Origin: JASGDB01 sp049841315
Lineage (GTDB): Bacteria > Bacteroidota > Bacteroidia > Flavobacteriales > Weeksellaceae
NCBI GenBank assembly: GCA_049841315.1
Contig: JASGDB010000070.1
Span: forward strand, 1 to 38,895
DNA: 38,895 nucleotides
Direction: 5' to 3'
Shown here: in pieces, positions 28,263-36,284 of the stretch
How positions within the stretch are numbered: the stretch's first letter is position 1
How the letters are laid out: the number at the start of each line of letters is the position of its first letter
Translations under genes and position numbers: made by a program
Notes under the pieces: model-generated
Seen by the model: only the letters and a program-made list of their open reading frames with translations
What the model was told of the DNA's origin: nothing
The model's database searches: none

Positions 28263-29480
28263 ATGACCAATAAACTCAAAATCATCAACGACCCGGTTCA
28301 CGGATTTATCAAAATTCCCCACGAAATTCTTTTCGATATTATTGAGCATCCGTATTTCCAGAGATTGAGGAGGATTTCGCAAACCGGACTTTTAAACCTG
28401 ATTTTTCCCGGAGCTACACATACCCGATTTCACCACGCAATCGGAGCGATGCATCTGATGTTTACCGCTCTGGAAACGCTGAAACTGAAAGGAGTGCAGA
28501 TTTCCAAAGAAGAAGAAAAATCCGCAATGCTGGCAATTTTGCTTCACGATATCGGGCACGGACCATTTTCCCACGCTTTGGAAAATATGCTGATGGACGA
28601 TTGGCATCACGAAAAAATTTCGCTTTTATTGATGAACGATTTGAATAAGGAATTTGGGGGAGAACTTTCCACAGCGATTGAAATGTTTAAAGGAAACTAT
28701 CACCGCAGATTTTTCAACCAGTTGATTTCCTCACAGCTCGACGTCGACCGTCTGGATTACCTGAAACGCGACAGTTTTTACACCGGCGTTTCCGAAGGAA
28801 ATATCAATACACAGCGTATTATTTCCATGATGAATGTTTCGGAGGATGAATTGGTGATTGACGAAAAAGGAATTTATTCCATTGAAAATTATCTTACCGC
28901 CCGAATGTTTATGTACTGGCAGGTGTATTATCATAAAACAGCAGCTCTGGCAGAACATCTTCTCGTAAAAATTCTGAGCAGGGCGAAAACGCTGGTTTCC
29001 GGAGGGCATCAGTTGAAAGCATCGGAAAATCTCAGCTATTTTTTATATAAAAATTCCTTTGAAAAGGCGACGAAAGAAGACATCCGCAGATTCACGGAAC
29101 TGGATGATAACGACGTGATTCAGGCAATGAAATTCTGGCAGCACTGTGATGATTTTGTGCTTTCTTATTTATGTAAATGCGTGATTCAGCGGAAATTTCC
29201 GAAAACGCTGATTTCCTCCGAACCTTTTTCCGATGAATATGCGTGTGAAATGATTCGGAAAACGAACGCGCATTTCGGAATTACCAACGGAGAATTGCTG
29301 GTAGACCGCATATCGAGAAATCTTCTTCCGTACAATCCGGTGAAACAGCCGGTTTATCTTTTGCAAAAAAGAGGTGAGAAAGTAAAGCTGGATGAATCCC
29401 AGGATCAGATTTTGTCTTCTTCCATCACCAATCCGAATACCAAACATATTTTTTCATTTCCACAGGAAATGTTGATGTAA
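28263..29480 (+). CDS. HD domain phosphohydrolase (dNTPase-like)
   Basis: The 405-residue product belongs to the HD superfamily of SAMHD1/dGTPase-like metal-dependent phosphohydrolases. The metal ligands are His57/His58 region (ATHTRFHHAIGAMHL), His95-Asp96 in LLHDIGHGPFSHALE, and the distal Asp in DVDRLDYLKRDSF (160-172). The opening motif NDPVHGFIKIPHEIL and QRLRRISQTGL are also typical. The C-terminal half is helical with no recognised domain. The likely reaction is hydrolysis of a nucleotide triphosphate, but the substrate is not determined. It is divergent from the toxin-antitoxin operon (144 bp between ATGs). Confidence 0.9.
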   Translation: MTNKLKIINDPVHGFIKIPHEILFDIIEHPYFQRLRRISQTGLLNLIFPGATHTRFHHAIGAMHLMFTALETLKLKGVQISKEEEKSAMLAILLHDIGHGPFSHALENMLMDDWHHEKISLLLMNDLNKEFGGELSTAIEMFKGNYHRRFFNQLISSQLDVDRLDYLKRDSFYTGVSEGNINTQRIISMMNVSEDELVIDEKGIYSIENYLTARMFMYWQVYYHKTAALAEHLLVKILSRAKTLVSGGHQLKASENLSYFLYKNSFEKATKEDIRRFTELDDNDVIQAMKFWQHCDDFVLSYLCKCVIQRKFPKTLISSEPFSDEYACEMIRKTNAHFGITNGELLVDRISRNLLPYNPVKQPVYLLQKRGEKVKLDESQDQILSSSITNPNTKHIFSFPQEMLM

Positions 29481-29529
29481 ATATTTGATTATTAATGACT
29501 TGTAAATTAAGAAAATCCCAAAAAAGCAA

Positions 29530-29853
29530 TTATAAATTTCTGAAAATAAAGAACAGAAGAATAATGATGAAAAGAATCATAACAGCGTTCTGCCCGAAAA
29601 GAAGTTTGTTGATTTTCGGAAACCTGTTTTTCACTGATTTAATTTGAAAAACCATAAACAGTAAAAAATAAGGAATCATGACCACCAGCAAAGGATTATA
29701 CCGAAAAGCCTTCCCAATGTTCAGGTGAAGAAGTTCATGAATGGCATGCTGAGAACCGCAGCCCGGGCAATCGTAACCTGTTATCGTTTTAAAAGGACAT
29801 TTCAGAAATACAGAATCTTCCATCGGACTGAAATGATAATAAAATACGCCCAA
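29530..29853 (-). CDS. DUF2752 family membrane protein
   Basis: The 107-residue product carries the DUF2752 signature CPFKTITGYDCPGCGSQHAI (about residues 19-38, with CPxCG) followed by LLHLNIGKAFRYNPLLVVM and a C-terminal membrane helix. The function is unknown. The start is a problem: no ATG or GTG lies before the conserved region. The best codons are TTG at 29853, which would cut into the first helix, or an ATT or CTG further up, which would add the natural helix YISAVILIGLGVFYYHF. It is convergent with the HD gene. Confidence 0.75.
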   Translation of the reverse strand: MGVFYYHFSPMEDSVFLKCPFKTITGYDCPGCGSQHAIHELLHLNIGKAFRYNPLLVVMIPYFLLFMVFQIKSVKNRFPKINKLLFGQNAVMILFIIILLFFIFRNL

Positions 29854-30010
29854 TCCAATCAGAATAACAGCAGAAATGTAATGAACCGGTTTGATAATAT
29901 TGATGTTAATGGTAAAAAAGTATGCTAATTTATCAAAAAAATATAGATTTTGGATATGCTATTTATATAGATTCTAAATTATATTGCTTCTGAAAGCCTT
30001 TCTTTTTTCT

Positions 30011-30018
30011 TAAATTTG
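30011..30018 (+). promoter_or_regulatory. Putative -7 box of aconitase
   Basis: TAAATTTG is a perfect TAnnTTTG match; TTG at 29984-29986 could be the -33 box (24 bp spacing). The leader would be about 36 nt. Confidence 0.5.
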
Positions 30019-30057
30019 TGGATTATTTATTTTCCTTAAAATTTAAAAATTATCAAT

Positions 30058-32328
30058 ATGATTTTCGACCTTGATATGATTAAAAAAGTGTACGAGCGTT
30101 ATCCTGAACGAATTGCAAAAGCAAGGGAAGTTGTAGGAAAACCTTTGACACTTTCAGAAAAAATCCTTTATACCCACCTTTGGGAAGGAAATGCAACGCA
30201 GGCGTACGAAAGAGGAAATTCTTATGTGGATTTCGCTCCGGACAGAGTGGCGATGCAGGACGCAACTGCTCAAATGGCATTGCTTCAGTTTATGCAGGCG
30301 GGAAAAGCAAAAGTTGCCGTTCCGTCCACCGCTCACGCAGACCATTTGATTCAGGCAAAAGTAGGGGCTGATAAAGATTTACAGGAAGGAATTAACAAAA
30401 ACTCGGAAGTTTTCAACTTTTTGAGTTCCGTTTGCGATAAATACGGCATCGGTTTCTGGAAACCGGGAGCGGGAATTATCCACCAGGTTGTTCTTGAAAA
30501 CTACGCATTTCCGGGAGGAATGATGATTGGAACCGACTCACATACCGTAAATGCAGGAGGATTGGGAATGGTGGCAATCGGTGTCGGTGGTGCTGATGCA
30601 GTAGATGTAATGGCAGGAATGGCGTGGGAACTGAAAATGCCGAAACTCATCGGAGTAAAACTAACCGGAAAAATGAACGGCTGGACTTCCGCAAAAGATG
30701 TTATCTTAAAAGTTGCCGGAATCCTTACCGTAAAAGGGGGAACCGGCTGCATCGTGGAATATTTCGGAGAAGGAGCACAATCGCTTTCTGCCACAGGAAA
30801 AGGAACGATTTGTAATATGGGTGCGGAAATCGGGGCTACGACTTCTACTTTCGGTTATGATGATTCGATGAGAAGATATTTGGCGGCAACCGGAAGACAA
30901 GAAGTCGTAGATGCGGCGGATAAAATTGCTGAACATTTAACGGGAGATGCGGAAGTTTACGCAAACCCGGAACAATATTTCGACCAGGTTATTGAAATCA
31001 ATTTATCTGAACTTACACCTCACTTAAACGGGCCTTTCACTCCGGATTTGGCAACTCCTGTTGCGGAATTTCGGGCAAAAGCAGAAGCGAACGGCTGGCC
31101 TTTGGAAGTGGAATGGGCGTTAATCGGTTCTTGTACCAACTCATCTTATGAAGACCTTTCCAGAGCGGCTTCCATCGTGGAAGATGCTGTTGCAAAAGGG
31201 GTAAAACCAAAAGCGATTTTAGGAATCAATCCGGGTTCTGAACAAGTGAAATTTACCGCTGAAAGAGACGGATTCCTTGATTCTTTCAGAAAATTTGAAA
31301 ATGCGAGAATTTTTACCAACGCTTGTGGTCCTTGTATCGGACAATGGGACAGAGAAGGTTCCGAAAAAGGAGAAAAAAACTCCATTATTCACTCATTCAA
31401 CAGAAATTTTGCGAAAAGAGCAGACGGAAACCCCAATACTCACGCTTTCGTAGCATCTCCGGAAATGGTTGCGGCTGTTGCGATTTCGGGAAGATTAGAT
31501 TTTAATCCGATTACAGATACATTAACAAACGAAGCCGGAGAGCAGGTAAAATTAGACGAACCGAAAGGTTCTGAACTTCCTGCAAGAGGATTTGCGGTTG
31601 ATGACAACGGTTATCAGGCTCCTTCTGAAGACGGTTCCAAAGTACAGGTGGTGGTTGACCCGAACTCCGACAGACTTCAGTTACTGGAAGAATTCCCGGC
31701 TTGGGACGGAAAAAATATTACCGGTGCAAAAGTTCTCATTAAAGCATTCGGAAAATGTACCACCGACCATATTTCTATGGCTGGACCTTGGCTGAAATAC
31801 AGAGGACACCTCGACAATATTTCCAACAATATGCTGATTGGAGCGGTAAATGCTTACAATATGGAAACCAACAGCGTGAAAAACGAACTTACCGGAGCTT
31901 ATGATGAAGTGCCGAAAGTAGCAAGAGCATACAAAGCTGCAGGAATTCCGTCTATCGTGGTCGGAGACGAAAACTACGGAGAAGGTTCTTCCAGAGAACA
32001 CGCTGCCATGGAACCTCGTCATTTAGGCGTAAAAGCCGTTTTGGTAAAATCTTTCGCCCGTATCCACGAAACCAACCTTAAAAAACAGGGAATGTTGGGA
32101 TTAACTTTCGCAGACAAAGCGGATTACGATAAAATTCAGGAAGATGATACGGTAGATTTCATCGATTTGGAACAATTTGCACCGGGAAAACCTTTAACAC
32201 TGGTATTTACCCACGCCGACGGCTCTAAAGATACGGTTATTGCCAACCATACTTACAACGACCAGCAGATTGACTGGTTCAAAGCGGGTTCTGCACTTAA
32301 TCTTATCAAGAGAATGGAAGCAAACTAA
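30058..32328 (+). CDS. acn: Aconitate hydratase (mitochondrial type)
   Basis: Aconitase isomerises citrate to isocitrate in the TCA cycle with a [4Fe-4S] cluster. The 756-residue product has the cluster cysteines C359 (GSCTNSSYEDL), C423 and C426 (TNACGPCIGQWDREG). It also has the active-site blocks AVPSTAHADHLIQAK, IGTDSHTVNAGGLGMVAIGV and, in the C-terminal swivel domain, GDENYGEGSSREHAAMEPRH followed by SFARIHETNLKKQG. Length and motifs fit the mitochondrial-type/bacterial AcnA2-like group used by Bacteroidota, not AcnB. It is a single-gene unit with its own promoter box and terminator. Confidence 0.95.
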   Translation: MIFDLDMIKKVYERYPERIAKAREVVGKPLTLSEKILYTHLWEGNATQAYERGNSYVDFAPDRVAMQDATAQMALLQFMQAGKAKVAVPSTAHADHLIQAKVGADKDLQEGINKNSEVFNFLSSVCDKYGIGFWKPGAGIIHQVVLENYAFPGGMMIGTDSHTVNAGGLGMVAIGVGGADAVDVMAGMAWELKMPKLIGVKLTGKMNGWTSAKDVILKVAGILTVKGGTGCIVEYFGEGAQSLSATGKGTICNMGAEIGATTSTFGYDDSMRRYLAATGRQEVVDAADKIAEHLTGDAEVYANPEQYFDQVIEINLSELTPHLNGPFTPDLATPVAEFRAKAEANGWPLEVEWALIGSCTNSSYEDLSRAASIVEDAVAKGVKPKAILGINPGSEQVKFTAERDGFLDSFRKFENARIFTNACGPCIGQWDREGSEKGEKNSIIHSFNRNFAKRADGNPNTHAFVASPEMVAAVAISGRLDFNPITDTLTNEAGEQVKLDEPKGSELPARGFAVDDNGYQAPSEDGSKVQVVVDPNSDRLQLLEEFPAWDGKNITGAKVLIKAFGKCTTDHISMAGPWLKYRGHLDNISNNMLIGAVNAYNMETNSVKNELTGAYDEVPKVARAYKAAGIPSIVVGDENYGEGSSREHAAMEPRHLGVKAVLVKSFARIHETNLKKQGMLGLTFADKADYDKIQEDDTVDFIDLEQFAPGKPLTLVFTHADGSKDTVIANHTYNDQQIDWFKAGSALNLIKRMEAN

Positions 32329-32344
32329 TTTGTTAAATCAATAA

Positions 32345-32379
32345 AAAAAAGCCTCACTAATTTTTAGTGAGGCTTTTTT
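32345..32379. terminator. Bidirectional rho-independent terminator
   Basis: AAAAAAGCCTCACTAA (32345-32360) and TTAGTGAGGCTTTTTT (32364-32379) form a perfect 16-bp stem with a 3-nt loop. It serves acn (plus) and the nusB-yajC operon (minus). Confidence 0.9.
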
Positions 32380-32426
32380 AAGGGATTGTGTTTATCAAGA
32401 CTAAAAATATTTTCAAAGAAAAAGTA

Positions 32427-32756
32427 TTACTTTTTCTCCTCCGCTGTTTCAGGGAATCTTGCCTGCGTATAATCTCTGGAGATTGCCGATTTCTCGAATT
32501 TCAGTTTTCCGGACAAGGTTTCCAGTATTACGCCGTCTTCCATGATTTGAGCGATTCTTCCGTGCATTCCGGAAGTGGTTACCACTCTGCTTCCTACTTT
32601 CAGGGATGCCTGAAAATTCTTTTCCTGTTTCTGCTTTTTCATCTGCGGGCGAATCATCAGAAAATAAAATGCTACGAACATCAGCCCCATCATTATCATT
32701 AATTGCGTTGAACCACCGCTCTCAGTTGCTGCAGCCTGTAAAAAAATAGTTATCAT
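32427..32756 (-). CDS. yajC: Preprotein translocase subunit YajC
   Basis: YajC is a small membrane protein of the SecDF-YajC complex that assists Sec-dependent export. The 109-residue product has one N-terminal membrane helix containing the family motif MMGLMFVAFYFLMIRPQMKK (residues about 25-44), then the cytoplasmic tail QKEKNFQASLKVGSRVVTTS, GMHGRIAQI. It is the last gene of nusB-DUF1573-yajC, a standard Bacteroidota order. Confidence 0.95.
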   Translation of the reverse strand: MITIFLQAAATESGGSTQLMIMMGLMFVAFYFLMIRPQMKKQKQEKNFQASLKVGSRVVTTSGMHGRIAQIMEDGVILETLSGKLKFEKSAISRDYTQARFPETAEEKK

Positions 32757-32771
32757 ATATAAGGGTATTTG

Positions 32772-33236
32772 TTATTGAACAATGTTTGCGGTAAAACCGA
32801 TAACAATCGGGGACTTTTCTACATTCGCAAACACTTCCGCCTGCTTTTGAACCATTCCGTCAAAATTGGAAGAATCGAATTTCAAAGTAATTTTTCCTTT
32901 CTGCCCCGGCATAATCGGGTCTTTCGTATAATCCGGAGCCGTACATCCGCAACCTGGTTTCACGGAAGAAATAATCAGCGGATTAGTTCCGGTATTGGTT
33001 ACTTCGTACACATGCTCTACCGACTGTCCTTTTTTCACATCACCGAAGCTGTAAGAGTCTTCTGAAAGCGCAAGATTTGTCAATGGCTGAGACGGTGTCT
33101 GAACAGAATCATTCTGTACGGTTTCCGCAGAAGTTTTTGCCGTAACTTCTTGTACAGCAGGAGTTGTTTCTTTTTTGCAGGATTGGAGTCCCAATGCGGT
33201 TATGGATAATGAAAATCCTAAAACTAATTTTTTCAT
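32772..33236 (-). CDS. DUF1573 family lipoprotein
   Basis: The 154-residue product starts MKKLVLGFSLSITALGLQSC, with the lipid-attachment Cys at residue 20. After a low-complexity Thr/Gln/Val-rich linker comes one DUF1573 immunoglobulin-like domain (ALSEDSYSFGDVKKGQSVEH; VYEVTNTGTNPLIISSVKPG; CGCTAPDYTKDPIMPGQKG; ITLKFDSSNFDG). DUF1573 domains resemble ASPM/SPD-2/Hydin-type beta domains; the exact role is unknown. It lies between nusB and yajC (12- and 15-bp gaps), a pattern kept in many flavobacteria. Confidence 0.92.
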   Translation of the reverse strand: MKKLVLGFSLSITALGLQSCKKETTPAVQEVTAKTSAETVQNDSVQTPSQPLTNLALSEDSYSFGDVKKGQSVEHVYEVTNTGTNPLIISSVKPGCGCTAPDYTKDPIMPGQKGKITLKFDSSNFDGMVQKQAEVFANVEKSPIVIGFTANIVQ

Positions 33237-33248
33237 TTCTTTATTTTT

Positions 33249-34157
33249 TTAATTTACTCTGTTGATGTCTTTTGAATATTTATCTAAAATTCCGTTGATA
33301 AAGATACTGGATTTATCCGTTCCGAAAACTTTTGAAATTTCCACATATTCATTGATGATGATTTTGTAGGCAGTAAGCGGGAAATGGTCGAGTTCTGCAA
33401 TGGCAGTTACCAGAATCACTTTATCTATCAGCGAAATCCTTTCCAGTTCCCAGTTTTGGAGGCGTTCCTCTATTTTCTTTTCATTGCCTTCCCAGCTGTT
33501 CAGTGCGGATTTCAGAAGTTTTTCTGCAAATTCGCAGTCGCCTTCGTCTTTAATCATTTTAATCAAAGTATGCGACGGCTCATCAGGTTTCATAAATCCG
33601 ATAGTTTTCTGCACCATGGAATTGGCGATGTGAAAATCATCCGCCCATCCGATTTCCTTTTCTTCAAAATGTTCGTGCAGAGATTCGTTTTCGGCCACAT
33701 ATTTCAGATAGAGTTTTCCGATAAATTTCTGGTCTTCCTCAAAAGAACAGTTTTCCTCATTCATGAAATCCTGATAACGTTTTCCGGAAACCATTCTCTG
33801 GAAAGTTTTCACCAATAATTCATCATGAAGTTCCCACTGAAGATTTTTGTGTTTTGCGGTAAAAGAAACCCGCGCTTCGTTTTCCTCAATCTGTATCAGC
33901 ACCTGATTATTGATGAATTTCTGATTAGGATTAAGGTCTTTATCGGTTTTCAGGAATTTGTTTTTCCCGATTTCAATCTGGTGTTCGGCGAGTCTTTTCA
34001 GCCCGACAAGAAAATTGAGCTCATAGATATACAGGTGATAAATTTTTTCAATTCCTGTAAACATATTTTTCTCCAGAACATCATAGTTAATGGGATTCTG
34101 ATAGTAAGAATACAAAGTTTCTACTATTCTTTCACGGATTTGTCTTCTTCCTAACAT
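33249..34157 (-). CDS. nusB: Transcription antitermination factor NusB
   Basis: NusB with NusE (S10) binds boxA RNA and prevents early termination in rRNA operons. The 302-residue product is the long Bacteroidota form: an N-terminal start MLGRRQIRERIVETLYSYYQ, a helical middle part, and a C-terminal NusB domain (LEKLLKSALNSWEGNEKKIE-like segment, ELERISLIDKVILVTAIAEL, PLTAYKIIINEYVEISKVFG, SSIFINGILDKYSKDI). A perfect promoter box (TATCTTTG) lies 21 bp upstream, and it heads the nusB-DUF1573-yajC operon. Confidence 0.93.
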   Translation of the reverse strand: MLGRRQIRERIVETLYSYYQNPINYDVLEKNMFTGIEKIYHLYIYELNFLVGLKRLAEHQIEIGKNKFLKTDKDLNPNQKFINNQVLIQIEENEARVSFTAKHKNLQWELHDELLVKTFQRMVSGKRYQDFMNEENCSFEEDQKFIGKLYLKYVAENESLHEHFEEKEIGWADDFHIANSMVQKTIGFMKPDEPSHTLIKMIKDEGDCEFAEKLLKSALNSWEGNEKKIEERLQNWELERISLIDKVILVTAIAELDHFPLTAYKIIINEYVEISKVFGTDKSSIFINGILDKYSKDINRVN

Positions 34158-34178
34158 TCAAAGAACTTTTTATGGGTG

Positions 34179-34186
34179 CAAAGATA
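34179..34186 (-). promoter_or_regulatory. Putative -7 box of the nusB operon
   Basis: The minus strand reads TATCTTTG, a perfect TAnnTTTG match with a leader of about 18 nt. Confidence 0.5.
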
Positions 34187-34287
34187 GGGAAAAAGTCCGA
34201 AAGTAGGGAAGCGTGGTTTTTCAATAACATTGCTCAACCCTTAATTTTAATATATTAAATTTTGAGGATTTGAGGTGTTTGATGTTT

Positions 34288-34372
34288 GCGAGGAGGAACG
34301 ACGAAGCAATCTGTTTAAATTTATTCAGGGATTGCTTCACTTCACTTCGTTTCATTCGCAATGACGGATTCC
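34288..34372. repeat. Dispersed-type repeat GCGAGGAGGAACGACGAAGC ... CGCAATGACGG
   Basis: GCGAGGAGGAACGACGAAGC followed by AATCT, then GGGATTGCTTC and TTCGCAATGACGG, form an imperfect inverted repeat (GAAGCAATC with GATTGCTTC). I recall this pattern of a palindromic element, with the arms of a 'GCAATCT/AGATTGC' hairpin, from many bacterial genomes. It fills most of the 228-bp spacer between nusB and the NifU-type gene. Confidence 0.55.
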
Positions 34373-34385
34373 CACTTGGATCTTT

Positions 34386-35264
34386 TTATCCATTCACCGC
34401 TTCCACTTTTTCCACAAGGTCGGGAAGAAATTGTTTCAGTATATTTTCGATGCCGTTTTTCAGGGTTGCGGTTGAACTCGGGCATCCTGAGCATGCGCCC
34501 TGAAGAAGCATTTTTGCCGTTTTGCTTTCTTCATCGTATTCCATGAGGGAAATTTTTCCGCCGTCGTTTTCTACGGCAGGAGCAACATATTCGGTTAAGA
34601 TGTCGGAAATTTTCTGTTCATTGTCGTTATAATCCCGGTTGATGATTTTTTCTACCGGATTTTCGTGTTTTTGCGGTTCTATATTGGAAACCACGCCGCC
34701 GTTTTGCAGATAATCCGCAATCAGGCTTCTCACGGGTGTCATCACTTCATGCCACTGAACGGAATCATCTTTCGTTACAGCCACGAAATTATCGGAAACA
34801 AATACTTCTTTCGCATAATCAAACGCATCCAAAATCGCTTTTGCCAAGGGAACTTCAGCAGATTCTTCTTTTGATTTCACTTCTACAAATCCGTCGAGAA
34901 TCAGTTTTGAAGACACAAATTTCATCACGTTCGGATTCGGTGTCATTTCTGCATAAATCGGGAAAACATCTTTTCTTTTCTGAATATAAATTCTCGGATT
35001 AGCGAGAAGCTCATCTTCGATAACGTTCTTCAGGTTTTCCGTAACTATTTCCCATTCTACCGTGTCTTCTTTGGCTACCGCAATGAAATTGGCGGTAATG
35101 AAAATTTTTGAAACAAACGGATAATTGAAAAGTTCCTGCGCAACCGGAATTTCAGAAATATCGGAATCTCTGTCCAGTTCCAGCGAGCCGGGAATCAGGG
35201 TGTAATCCGCAACAAATTTCATCACTTTCGGATTTGCGGTAGGTTCTGTATGGATTTGTCGCAT
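34386..35264 (-). CDS. NifU-family Fe-S scaffold protein with two N-terminal Nfu domains
   Basis: The 292-residue product has two tandem Nfu_N-type domains (HTEPTANPKVMKFVADYTLI at 4-23 and EMTPNPNVMKFVSSKLILDG at about 105-124). These are followed by a C-terminal NifU domain with the cluster-binding pair C258/C261 in GACSGCPSSTATLKNGIENI. Nfu proteins carry [4Fe-4S] clusters to target enzymes. Aconitase, a [4Fe-4S] enzyme, is in the window but I see no direct operon link. A perfect promoter box lies 22 bp upstream. Doubling of the Nfu_N domain appears normal in this phylum. Confidence 0.92.
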   Translation of the reverse strand: MRQIHTEPTANPKVMKFVADYTLIPGSLELDRDSDISEIPVAQELFNYPFVSKIFITANFIAVAKEDTVEWEIVTENLKNVIEDELLANPRIYIQKRKDVFPIYAEMTPNPNVMKFVSSKLILDGFVEVKSKEESAEVPLAKAILDAFDYAKEVFVSDNFVAVTKDDSVQWHEVMTPVRSLIADYLQNGGVVSNIEPQKHENPVEKIINRDYNDNEQKISDILTEYVAPAVENDGGKISLMEYDEESKTAKMLLQGACSGCPSSTATLKNGIENILKQFLPDLVEKVEAVNG

Positions 35265-35286
35265 TTTATCTGTAAATTTGAGTGTA

Positions 35287-35294
35287 CAAAAATA
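35287..35294 (-). promoter_or_regulatory. Putative -7 box of the NifU-type gene
   Basis: The minus strand reads TATTTTTG, a perfect TAnnTTTG match with a leader of about 20 nt. Confidence 0.5.
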
Positions 35295-35334
35295 AGGAAT
35301 ACGAACGGGAAACAGAATTTTTTTTTGAAGAGAA

Positions 35335-35360
35335 ACTCGTATATCGTATCTCGAATCACA
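35335..35360 (+). repeat. Degenerate words ACTCGTATATCGTATCTCGAA
   Basis: A short stretch of the TCGAGTTACGAG family lies between the divergent NifU-type and carbonic anhydrase genes. Confidence 0.4.
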
Positions 35361-35373
35361 AAACTTTAGAAAA

Positions 35374-35889
35374 ATGGCAATTATAAGAGAACTTTTAGGA
35401 AAGCATCCTCAAATCGGAGAAGGAACATTTATTGCAGAAACGGCAACAATCATCGGCGATGTTACAATGGGAACGGACTGCAGTATATGGTACAATGCGG
35501 TAATCCGCGGTGATGTGCATTACATCAAAATGGGAAACAAGGTGAATGTGCAGGACAATGCCATGCTCCACTGCACCTACGAAAAATATCCGCTGACTAT
35601 CGGAAACAACGTGTCAATCGGGCATAATGCGATTGTTCACGGCTGCACTATCAAGGATAATGTGCTGATTGGAATGGGTGCTATTGTGATGGACGACTGC
35701 CTTGTGGAAGAAAATTCCATTGTCGGAGCGGGTTCTGTGGTAACACAGGGAACGCACATCAGGTCTGGTGAAGTGTGGGGCGGAGTTCCGGCACGGAAAA
35801 TCAAGGATATTTCTGCCGACCTTTTGGAAGGGGAAGTGAACAGGATTGCTAATAATTACGTGAAATATTCTTCTTGGTATAAGGAATAA
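35374..35889 (+). CDS. Gamma-carbonic anhydrase family protein (left-handed beta-helix)
   Basis: The 171-residue product has the hexapeptide-repeat beta-helix (IGEGTFIAETATIIGDVTMG; CSIWYNAVIRGDVHYIKMGN) and the three metal-binding histidines of gamma-carbonic anhydrases: H66 (DNAMLHC), H84 and H89 (SIGHNAIVHGC). YrdA/PaaY-type relatives hydrate CO2 or have unknown substrates, so activity is not proven by sequence. It is divergent from the NifU-type gene and followed by a 395-bp spacer that holds a mobile-element relic. Confidence 0.9.
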   Translation: MAIIRELLGKHPQIGEGTFIAETATIIGDVTMGTDCSIWYNAVIRGDVHYIKMGNKVNVQDNAMLHCTYEKYPLTIGNNVSIGHNAIVHGCTIKDNVLIGMGAIVMDDCLVEENSIVGAGSVVTQGTHIRSGEVWGGVPARKIKDISADLLEGEVNRIANNYVKYSSWYKE

Positions 35890-35984
35890 TATTTTCAACT
35901 GTGTAAAAACCTCACAGACTCTGGAATCCATGAAGTTTTAAATTCTGATTTAGGAAGCGTTTTTATTGAAAATTTAACTTTTCA

Positions 35985-36232
35985 CAGGATAAACGCATTA
36001 AAATTTGAGCTGTGAAGCAGTGATATATTGGTAACATAATACAGGTGCAGTATTGGTAAGGTGCGAAGCACCGACATATTGGTATAAAAGATGTTGGTGC
36101 TTCGCACCTTTCTTTTCGTCCTCATCGTGAAAGATTACCAACATTCAGCAAATTGGCTACGCCGAATCTTCGATTTCGTTGCTTTTTCTGATTCAAAATT
36201 TTTGGTTTAGGAATTTTAATGCGTTTATCCTG
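35985..36232. mobile_element. Putative 248-bp MITE with 21-bp terminal inverted repeats and 9-bp target duplication
   Basis: The ends are perfect inverted repeats of 21 bp: 35985-36005 (starting CAGGATAAACGCATTAAA) and 36212-36232. Directly outside them the same 9 bases, AACTTTTCA, occur at 35976-35984 and at 36233-36241, the expected target-site duplication. Inside are three direct ATTGGTA words (36026, 36052 and 36078, approximately) and a 15-bp perfect inverted repeat, AAGGTGCGAAGCACC (36058-36072) with its complement (36096-36110). There is no coding frame, so it would need a transposase in trans. It ends 44 bp (TSD included) before the uvrB ATG. Confidence 0.75.
36058..36110. repeat. Inner 15-bp inverted repeat of the MITE (GGTGCGAAGCACC)
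   Basis: GGTGCGAAGCACC is itself palindromic, and the pair AAGGTGCGAAGCACC/GGTGCTTCGCACCTT spans a 23-nt loop. Motifs of this GGTGCGAAGCACC type with ATATTGGTA are, in my recollection, widespread in Bacteroidota spacers, so it may be an older repeat carried inside or used by the element. Confidence 0.6.
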
Positions 36233-36272
36233 AACTTTTCAGAATCCTGCAACGATTTGCGGAATCTTTGCC

Positions 36273-36280
36273 TAAATTTG
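36273..36280 (+). promoter_or_regulatory. Putative -7 box of uvrB, near-leaderless
   Basis: TAAATTTG is a perfect TAnnTTTG match ending 4 bases before the uvrB ATG. The MITE ends about 40 bp upstream, so the region of the -33 box lies at its edge. Confidence 0.5.
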
Positions 36281-36284
36281 CAGT

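Noticed and set aside
34386..35264. Tandem Nfu_N domains as a novel fusion
   Set aside because: Doubling of this domain before a NifU C-terminal domain seems usual in flavobacterial proteins, so I do not count it as unusual.
36058..36110. The GGTGCGAAGCACC hairpin as a terminator of the carbonic anhydrase gene
   Set aside because: It lies 170 bp past the stop codon, has a 23-nt loop and no clear T run, and is inside the element bounded by the 21-bp inverted repeats.
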